From positions 1 to 20,558 of the forward strand of contig JAGNMT010000010.1 in assembly GCA_017991025.1 (NCBI GenBank): a stretch of DNA of 20,558 nt, written 5' to 3'. Of this stretch, positions 7,365 through 12,925 are shown piece by piece (position 1 is the first letter of the stretch; each line of letters begins with the position of its first letter). The notes under the pieces were generated by a model. The model was not told where the DNA came from, searched no databases, and was given only the letters and a program-made list of their open reading frames with translations. The DNA comes from Verrucomicrobiales bacterium. Lineage in GTDB: Bacteria > Verrucomicrobiota > Verrucomicrobiia > Verrucomicrobiales > DEV007. A program made the translations under genes and the position numbers.

Positions 7365-7389
7365 GTTGCTGCCATGAATGGGCGGCAAC
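7365..7389 (+). promoter_or_regulatory. Leader hairpin upstream of infC
   Basis: GTTGCTGCC (7365-7373) pairs with GGCGGCAAC (7381-7389) over 9 bp with a single G-T pair and a 7-nt loop. No T-tract follows, so it is not a terminator. It begins 2 nt after the T-tract of the preceding terminator-like hairpin and lies 60 nt before the Shine-Dalgarno sequence. A role in infC control is inferred from position only. Confidence 0.45.
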
Positions 7390-7449
7390 AAGTCGGATTT
7401 GCTCCTGTGTTAGGGGCTGTTCGATGTGCGATTCACGCACGCATCCAAT

Positions 7450-7455
7450 GGAGGT
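7450..7455 (+). promoter_or_regulatory. Strong ribosome binding site that sets the infC start at ATC
   Basis: GGAGGT is a near-perfect Shine-Dalgarno sequence. It stands 8 nt before an in-frame ATC (7464) and 23 nt before the first family-compatible ATG (7479). The spacing fits the ATC and not the ATG. Few other genes here have a visible Shine-Dalgarno sequence. Confidence 0.7.
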
Positions 7456-7463
7456 ACCACACC

Positions 7464-8234
7464 ATCGCTAAAAAACCCATGAAACGCCGGCCGCGTGTTG
7501 TTAGAACGCGGGTGAACGATAGAATTCGATCCCCCGAGATTCGTGTGATATACGGAGAACACAATGTGGTTCTCCCGACGCACAAGGCGCTTGCCAAAGC
7601 AAAGGAGTTGGGGCTCGATCTTGTCGAGATCGCCCCGAACGCCCGTCCTCCCGTCTGCCGGATTGTCGATTACGGCAAATTTAAATACGAGCAGTCGAAG
7701 CTGAAGAAGTCGGAGAAACCGAAAAAGCGCGAGAAGGAAGTAAAATTCCGCGTCAACATCGGCGCGCATGACTACGCTATCAAGCTCACCCATGCCGAAG
7801 ACTTTCTCGCTCACGGTTTCAAGGTTCGTATCCAGCTCCAGTTCCGCGGACGCCAGATGGCGCACAAGGAAATTGGTTTCGAACTCATGGAACGGGTTAT
7901 GGAGGATCTCGCCGGGATGGCCCATGTCGATCTTGAGCCGAAGCTGAGCAATCGGAACATTCTCATGATGGTGTCTCCACTCCCCAAGGAAAAGCAGCGG
8001 CGTAAATTCCGCCGTGATGGAGAGGAGGTCGACCTCACTGAAGCCGATGCCGCCATGGAGGCGGACGATGAGGAATTCGATGACGATGATGAGGACGGTG
8101 ATCATGATGATGATCAGCACGACGAAGATTCCGATGATTCTGAGGACGACGAAGATTCCGATGACTCTGAGGACGACGAAGAAGCAGAGGATGACGACGA
8201 CGATGATCCGGACTCTGAGAAGGAAAAATCCTGA
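7464..8234 (+). CDS. infC: Translation initiation factor IF-3 with long acidic C-terminal tail; ATC start
   Basis: IF3 binds the 30S subunit, keeps it from 50S and checks start-codon and initiator-tRNA pairing. From the ATC at 7464 the protein is 256 residues and begins fMet-AKKPMKRRP, a normal IF3 N-terminus; the open frame runs further upstream (ATG at 7350), but that extension does not resemble IF3. IF3-N covers about 15-83 (VNDRIRSPEIRVI, LVEIAPNARPPVCRIVDYGK), followed by a lysine-rich linker. IF3-C covers about 87-173 (KVRIQLQFRGRQMAHKEIG, MMVSPLPKEK). Residues 188-256 are an extension built almost wholly of Asp, Glu and Ser, containing a tandem EDSDDSEDD-type repeat. A usual IF3 is about 170-185 residues. 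A non-ATG start is known for infC (AUU in Escherichia coli), where IF3 represses its own translation. The usual downstream rpmI and rplT are not here. Confidence 0.95.
   Translation: MAKKPMKRRPRVVRTRVNDRIRSPEIRVIYGEHNVVLPTHKALAKAKELGLDLVEIAPNARPPVCRIVDYGKFKYEQSKLKKSEKPKKREKEVKFRVNIGAHDYAIKLTHAEDFLAHGFKVRIQLQFRGRQMAHKEIGFELMERVMEDLAGMAHVDLEPKLSNRNILMMVSPLPKEKQRRKFRRDGEEVDLTEADAAMEADDEEFDDDDEDGDHDDDQHDEDSDDSEDDEDSDDSEDDEEAEDDDDDDPDSEKEKS
8121..8174 (+). repeat. 27-bp tandem repeat in the infC acidic tail
   Basis: Two adjacent 27-bp units (8121-8147 and 8148-8174) that start GACGAAGATTCCGATGA differ at one base (T/C at 8138/8165). A third unit begins at 8175 but decays after 8 nt. The repeat keeps frame and encodes nine residues, DEDSDDSED, twice, so tail length may change by slippage in steps of nine residues. 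Confidence 0.85.
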
Positions 8235-8269
8235 GACCTCGCGTATGATGTGAGTAGATCGCCTACCTG

Positions 8270-8989
8270 GTGAAAAGCGACGCGAAGTTGATCCTCTTTG
8301 ACATCGACGGCACCCTCATTGATACCGAGGGGGCCGGGTTGATGGCTCTCGAAGTCGCGTTTTACGCAGCTTTTCCCGAGCATCTTGGACGGGTGTTCCC
8401 GCCTCTTGAACTTGGAGGGGCGACCGACAACGGCCTCGTCATGTATCTCTTCGATCACTTTGGCCTGGCTGATCTGCCGGAGCATCGTATTCGTTTCTTT
8501 TGTTCTTACATCGAGCAACTCTCAGCGAATCTGAAACGTTTTTCCGTCGAAGGAAAGGGGCGCGTGCTCCCGGGAGTGATGGCGATACTGGACAGACTGA
8601 GCCGGGGTGATGGTCATTTTCTTGCCATTCTTACCGGCAATACACAGGCGGGCGCGTGGGTCAAATTGCGACATTACGGGATTGATCGGCACTTTTCCGT
8701 TGGGGCCTACGGAGACGATCATCATGACCGTAATGCGCTGGGTCCCATCGCCCGGGAACGGGCGGTGTCGGTTTTCGGACGGGATTTCCTTCCTGCGGAT
8801 ATTGCCGTCATCGGAGACACCCCAAAAGACATTGCCTGTGCGCGTGCGTTTGGTGCCCGGGTGGTTGCCGTAGCAAGCGGAGCCGCGACGCGGTCCGAAC
8901 TTGAAGTGATGTCACCGGATGTCCTTCTCGATGACCTTTCCGATTGTGACGGGGTGGTGAAAGCGATCGCCTCTTTGTTTTCGAATTAG
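8270..8989 (+). CDS. HAD-superfamily phosphatase (Gph-like)
   Basis: The 239-residue protein, starting at a GTG, has the four HAD motifs in order. FDIDGTLID (10-18) carries the nucleophile D11 and acid/base D13; ILTGNT (about residues 121-126) is motif II; a lysine follows shortly after (WVKLRHYG); and VIGDTPKDI (about 182-190) is the metal-binding motif IV. A helical cap sits between motifs I and II, as in the phosphoglycolate phosphatase/beta-phosphoglucomutase class. The exact substrate cannot be read from the sequence; phosphoglycolate or another small phosphate ester is possible. It starts 35 nt after infC in the same direction and may be co-transcribed with it. No Shine-Dalgarno sequence is visible. 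Confidence 0.88.
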   Translation: MKSDAKLILFDIDGTLIDTEGAGLMALEVAFYAAFPEHLGRVFPPLELGGATDNGLVMYLFDHFGLADLPEHRIRFFCSYIEQLSANLKRFSVEGKGRVLPGVMAILDRLSRGDGHFLAILTGNTQAGAWVKLRHYGIDRHFSVGAYGDDHHDRNALGPIARERAVSVFGRDFLPADIAVIGDTPKDIACARAFGARVVAVASGAATRSELEVMSPDVLLDDLSDCDGVVKAIASLFSN

Positions 8990-9063
8990 CGCCATTTTCG
9001 TGCTTTACAAGCCTGTGCGAATCTGGTGTTCTTGGCTCCTGCGCGGCTGCAGACTTCCTCCCT

Positions 9064-9438
9064 ATGAAAAACACCTTTCTTCTCCTTCTAGTCACCATTC
9101 TTCTCGTTGTCATCGCGAATCTTCTCACCAGCCTGGGAGTGCTGGGAAGAAAGTCAACGAGCGCAGAGGCAACGGTGCCGACAGGCTCAAGCCCGGTTTT
9201 TGAATACAAAGCGCTCGTTGCCGAACAGATGGACGAGATTGGGTTTCGGGCGGTTGCGGCTGAAGAGGGGATTCCCGTCAGTGAAAAAGGGGAGATCAAT
9301 TTTCCCAAGGAAATGATTGATAAAATCTCCAAGGTGAACCTGCTTCCCCGCACCATTGTAGAGGTGGAAAAAGACGGCGGATGGGAATTCGTGGCAGCGA
9401 CTGAGGACAATCACTACCTTTTCCGGCGGGCAAAGTAG
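9064..9438 (+). CDS. Small membrane-anchored protein, possible DUF4177-like domain
   Basis: This 124-residue protein starts MKNTFLLLLVTILLVVIANLL, a single N-terminal membrane anchor or uncleaved signal, then has a short polar linker. The remainder has the order strand (FEYKALVAEQ), a long helix-like region (residues about 75-92), then GGWEFVAATEDNHYLFRRAK. That last stretch resembles the C-terminal strand pair of DUF4177-type small domains (E-G-W-E-x-V followed by x-L-F-K-R). The match is by eye and tentative. The 74 bp before it contain no obvious promoter. It converges on the M29 aminopeptidase with a 7-bp gap. Confidence 0.75.
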   Translation: MKNTFLLLLVTILLVVIANLLTSLGVLGRKSTSAEATVPTGSSPVFEYKALVAEQMDEIGFRAVAAEEGIPVSEKGEINFPKEMIDKISKVNLLPRTIVEVEKDGGWEFVAATEDNHYLFRRAK

Positions 9439-9445
9439 ACGACTC

Positions 9446-10543
9446 TCAGTAATTCAGCGGCTGCAGCGCTTTCGGAAGAAACTGGCCGTTTCGTCGGATC
9501 AATTCCCCGTCGAAGCGAATCTCGCCGCCGCCATAGTCCGGACGCTGAATGTTCACAAGGTCCCAGTGCACTGAGCTTCTATTGCCATTGTCGGCTACTT
9601 CGTAGGCCTGGCCCGGCGTGAAGTGGAAGCTGCCGGCGATTTTTTCGTCGAAAAGAATGTCGCGCATCGGTTCTTTGATCTCCGGATTAAAACCGATCGC
9701 GAATTCCCCAATGTAGCGGGCTCCCGGGTCGGTGTCGAAAATCTTATTGATCGCCTTGGTGTTGTTAGCCGTCGCTTTCACGATTTTGCCCTGCTTGAAT
9801 TCGAGCTTCACATTGTCAAAGGCGATGCCCTGATAAATCGACGGGGCATTGTAGCTAATAACTCCCTCGACCGAATGCTTCACCGGAGCGGTGAAGCATT
9901 CCCCGTCCGGGATGTTGTGCGAGCCGCCGCAGGGAATCCCCGGGATGCCGGCGATGCTGAAGCGCAGGTCTGTTCCGGGTCCCATGATGTGGACATCGTT
10001 CGCCTCAGTCATCAATTTGCCGAGGGCATCCATGCCGCGCTTCAGTTTCGCGTAGTCCAGGAGACAGACCCGGAAATAAAAATCCTCAAAAGCCTCGGTC
10101 GACATGCCCGCGCTCTGCGCCATCGAGGGGTGTGGCCAGCGCAGCACACACCAGCGGGTTTTGTTGATGCGTTCGTTGAGGACCGGCCGCATCTTGGATG
10201 AAATCATCTGCATGTTCTTCGCGGGCACATCCGAGAGTTCGTTGATATTGTAGCTCCCGCGAATCGCGATGTAGCAGTCCATCGTTTTCATCTGGTGCAT
10301 CGCATTTTTTGACACGATTGCATATTGTTCCTCGGTAGCACCTTGTGCCATTTCCCGGGCGATCTTGGCGCTGTGAATGTTGATGAACGGCGTCGCCTTC
10401 ACGGCCCGCACTTCACGCACGAGGGCGATTCCCATTTCCTCCGGCACGTCGAAAAGTTCGATGAGGACGTTTTCGCCTTTTTGCGTGGCGGTTGAATATC
10501 TCACCAGTTGGCGGGCCAGTTCATCAATTCGGGGATCATGCAT
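9446..10543 (-). CDS. Aminopeptidase, peptidase family M29
   Basis: M29 enzymes are cytoplasmic dimetal exopeptidases that remove N-terminal residues from peptides (aminopeptidase T/AmpS type). The 365-residue length is slightly under the usual 400-410. All expected metal and catalytic residues can be placed: E215 (IPDGE), E280 (YIGEFAIG), H307 (SFHFTPGQAY), Y314 of the same motif, H326 and D328 (SVHWDL). The N-terminal domain is typical (LVRYSTATQKGENVLIEL). The ATG at 10543 lies 59 bp from the divergent fusion gene, so the two probably share a control region, but no clear promoter hexamers are seen there. Confidence 0.95.
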   Translation of the reverse strand: MHDPRIDELARQLVRYSTATQKGENVLIELFDVPEEMGIALVREVRAVKATPFINIHSAKIAREMAQGATEEQYAIVSKNAMHQMKTMDCYIAIRGSYNINELSDVPAKNMQMISSKMRPVLNERINKTRWCVLRWPHPSMAQSAGMSTEAFEDFYFRVCLLDYAKLKRGMDALGKLMTEANDVHIMGPGTDLRFSIAGIPGIPCGGSHNIPDGECFTAPVKHSVEGVISYNAPSIYQGIAFDNVKLEFKQGKIVKATANNTKAINKIFDTDPGARYIGEFAIGFNPEIKEPMRDILFDEKIAGSFHFTPGQAYEVADNGNRSSVHWDLVNIQRPDYGGGEIRFDGELIRRNGQFLPKALQPLNY

Positions 10544-10602
10544 GCTCTACAGTCCGTGAAAACCGGATTGTGAAAAGCGGAAAATACAGCGTAGTTGCGA
10601 AG

Positions 10603-11670
10603 ATGTCGGACCGTTTTATCTCCACTCTCGAGGAAATCGCCGCCCTGCGTGATGTCCTGGCGCGCGATGGCAAGAGGCTTGTTCTCACCAACGGGGTCTT
10701 TGATGTCCTCCACGTTGGCCATGTTCGTTATTTGAAAGAAGCCGCCGCCCTCGGTGATGCCCTTGTCGTCGCGATCAACGGCGATGACTCCGTTCGTGAA
10801 CTCAAAGGCCCCGGACGCCCTGTGAACTCTGCATCCGACCGGGCCGAGATGCTCCGCGCCCTGAGATGGGTTGATCGTGTTGTCGTTTTTGAGGAGCGAC
10901 GCGCCAGCGGCGTTATCGAGGCGATCCGCCCTCACGTCTACACCAAAGGTGGCGACTACACTCCCGACTCCCTCATTGACGAGGAAAAAGTTATCCTCGA
11001 CCGGCTCGGCGTCGAGATCCGCATCCTCTCCCTTGTCCCTGGGAAATCGACCAGCGCGACTCTGGCCAAACTGGCAGGAGAGGGTGGGGGGCAGACCAAA
11101 AAGATCGCGATTCTCGGATCGGGGAAAGGCTCCAATGCCCGTGCCCTCATCAAGGCCGCCCGCGACGGACGTCTTGGGGGCGAGGTCGCCGTGGTCATGT
11201 CTGATGTGCCCGGTTCGGGTATCCTCGAGGTGGCGGAGAGCTGCGGCGTCCCGACCCTGATTATCGATCCCGGAACGGAAAAAGGCGGTCAGCTCACCGA
11301 TGCCGCGCTTAAGGAGATGCTCGATCGGCTCAGAGCCCTCGGTGTCGATCTCGTCGCCTGTGCCGGATTTATGCGCATCCTCCGCGATCCGCTCCTGAGC
11401 GCCTTTCCCGGCCGCATTCTAAACATTCATCCCTCTCTTCTGCCTCTCTACCCCGGACTCAATGCCGTCGCGAGGGCACTTGCTGCTGGGGAAAAGGAGA
11501 CTGGCTGCACCGTGCATCTCGTCGATGCCGGAGTCGATACGGGAGAGATCCTGAGGCAGGAGCGAGTGACGATTCTGGAACGGGATACGGTGGAGAGCTT
11601 GACCGCGAGAATAAACGAGGCGGAGCACCGGATGTATCTGGAGGTGATTGCGGAGAGCTTGTCCGGGTGA
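10603..11670 (+). CDS. purN: Fusion: RfaE2/HldE-type nucleotidyltransferase domain + GAR transformylase (PurN)
   Basis: One continuous frame encodes two enzymes. Residues 8-157 form a cytidylyltransferase-fold domain like the ADP-heptose-forming half of HldE (RfaE2): LTNGVFDVLHVGHVRYL with the HxGH motif at 37-40, VAINGDDSVRELKGPGRPV, and YTKGGDYT near 113-120. Residues 166-355 form PurN, which formylates GAR using 10-formyl-THF in purine synthesis: GSGKGSN (172-178), then NIHPSLLP with N274 and H276, and D312 in DAGVDTGEI. These three keep the spacing of N106, H108 and D144 of the Escherichia coli enzyme. The linker is about 10 residues (AGEGGGQTKK). The start was set at the ATG at 10603; the frame is open upstream to 10492 but overlaps the divergent gene there. 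No in-frame start codon precedes the PurN half. A G6 run (11086-11091) in the linker should be verified. Confidence 0.9.
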   Translation: MSDRFISTLEEIAALRDVLARDGKRLVLTNGVFDVLHVGHVRYLKEAAALGDALVVAINGDDSVRELKGPGRPVNSASDRAEMLRALRWVDRVVVFEERRASGVIEAIRPHVYTKGGDYTPDSLIDEEKVILDRLGVEIRILSLVPGKSTSATLAKLAGEGGGQTKKIAILGSGKGSNARALIKAARDGRLGGEVAVVMSDVPGSGILEVAESCGVPTLIIDPGTEKGGQLTDAALKEMLDRLRALGVDLVACAGFMRILRDPLLSAFPGRILNIHPSLLPLYPGLNAVARALAAGEKETGCTVHLVDAGVDTGEILRQERVTILERDTVESLTARINEAEHRMYLEVIAESLSG

Positions 11671-11717
11671 TCCGTTGCGAGGAAGACCTTGTGTCGCGCT
11701 GAAGGTACGGTCCCCCC

Positions 11718-12797
11718 TCAAATCTCCACCGCAAAGGTATCGTCGACCCTGACAGACTGCACAAACGCGGTGATCAACTGGATCGTTTTCTTCACATCCC
11801 CAAAATCCGCCATTTCAACAATGGAATGCATGTATCTGAGCGGCAGCGAAATCAAGGCGCAGGGGATACCGCCGCGGACGTGGTAGATGGAATCGGTGTC
11901 GGTCCCGGTGAAACGCGATGAGGATTCATGCTGGAGCGGGATCTTCTGCGCTTTTGCGATCTCGATGAGTCGCTGAACGATGAGAGGATGGTTCGCCGTC
12001 CCGTGGGTGATCGAGGGGCCGCCGCCCAGGGTTACTTTACCATGCTTTTGGTGCTTGATGTCCGGGCTGTCGGTCGCGTGGGTGACGTCGAGGACGAGGC
12101 AGAAGTCGGGCTTGATGTGGTAGGCTGCCATCGTCGCGCCGTAGCCGCCGATTTCCTCCTGCACCGCGTTGAGGGCGATGCAGGTCGCGGCCGGTTTTGC
12201 TTTCTTCGCGGCGAGACGCCGCGTCACTTCGGATATGATGAATCCGCCGATTCGGTTGTCGAGGGCGCGGCCCACGATTTGATTTTTTCCGAAGGGGATC
12301 GCGCTGTCGGCGTAGACGGCGGGATGGCCGACGCGGATGCCCATATCCGCGACTTCGGACGCCTTTGAGGCACCGATGTCGACGAAGAGTTCATGCACCT
12401 CCGGAGTCTTTTCCCCGTCCTTCCGGTCACGAATGTGGATCGCGGTGTTGCCGACGATGCCGAGCACTTCGCCCTTGTCACCAAAGAGGGTGAGCCGCCG
12501 CCCGCGGGCGTTCGCCCAGTCTGAACCGCCGATGCGGTCGACATGGAGAAAACCGTCACTGCTGATGTATTTTACAATAAACCCGATCTCGTCCGCATGG
12601 GCTTCGATCATGACTCGCGGGGCCTCGGGATTTTTTCCTTTGACCGTTGCCCAGGCATTGCCATAGGCATCACTCTCGACCGAGTCAGCAAACTCGCGGC
12701 ATCGTTTCGCCCAGACCCGCTGCCCCCGAACTTCGAAGCCGGTTGGGCTGGGGGTGTTGAGGAGTTCGTAGAGAAAGGTTTCGGCGGCGGGGTCCAT
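11718..12797 (-). CDS. M42-family aminopeptidase (FrvX/glutamyl aminopeptidase type)
   Basis: M42 enzymes are large oligomeric, dizinc or dicobalt cytoplasmic aminopeptidases that degrade peptides from the proteasome or other proteases. The 359 residues match the family length. Metal ligands and catalytic acids are visible: H67 (AHADEIG), D180 (GRALDNR), E214 and E215 (VQEEIGGYG), D237 (VLDVTHATD) and H324 (YMHS). The PSPTGFE start (16-22) is also characteristic. It runs convergent to the purN fusion with a 47-bp gap. It is the second metallo-aminopeptidase within 3.4 kb; the two are unrelated in fold. The substrate range cannot be deduced. Confidence 0.95.
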   Translation of the reverse strand: MDPAAETFLYELLNTPSPTGFEVRGQRVWAKRCREFADSVESDAYGNAWATVKGKNPEAPRVMIEAHADEIGFIVKYISSDGFLHVDRIGGSDWANARGRRLTLFGDKGEVLGIVGNTAIHIRDRKDGEKTPEVHELFVDIGASKASEVADMGIRVGHPAVYADSAIPFGKNQIVGRALDNRIGGFIISEVTRRLAAKKAKPAATCIALNAVQEEIGGYGATMAAYHIKPDFCLVLDVTHATDSPDIKHQKHGKVTLGGGPSITHGTANHPLIVQRLIEIAKAQKIPLQHESSSRFTGTDTDSIYHVRGGIPCALISLPLRYMHSIVEMADFGDVKKTIQLITAFVQSVRVDDTFAVEI

Positions 12798-12806
12798 GGG
12801 GGAGGA

Positions 12807-12854
12807 AGGGATTGAGCGGTTCAGGGATTGAGGCTTTAAGGGATTGAGGGATTT
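12807..12854. repeat. Three 16-bp tandem units between gyrA and the M42 gene
   Basis: AGGGATTGAG recurs at 12807, 12823 and 12839, exactly 16 bp apart, each followed by six less conserved bases; the last unit runs into a partial fourth (AGGGATTTAGG). It lies just upstream of the M42 aminopeptidase start, in the 128-bp gap behind gyrA. Confidence 0.75.
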
Positions 12855-12925
12855 AGGAAAGGATCTGCGCGAGGGTCTGCCTATACATTCCAGCTTCTAC
12901 CTCCTGGATCCCGGCTCCTTTCTCT

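Noticed and set aside
7350..7463. ATG at 7350 as the infC start
   Set aside because: It would lie in the loop of the terminator-like hairpin, lacks a ribosome binding site, and adds 38 residues unlike any IF3.
8114..8518. Ser-rich minus-strand protein opposite the infC tail
   Set aside because: Its Ser runs are the complement of the GAT/GAC/GAG codons of the IF3 acidic tail.
10492..10602. Longer N-terminus for the nucleotidyltransferase-PurN fusion
   Set aside because: It overlaps the start of the divergent M29 gene and the extra residues are not part of the domain; the ATG at 10603 fits better. A GTG at 10570 remains possible.
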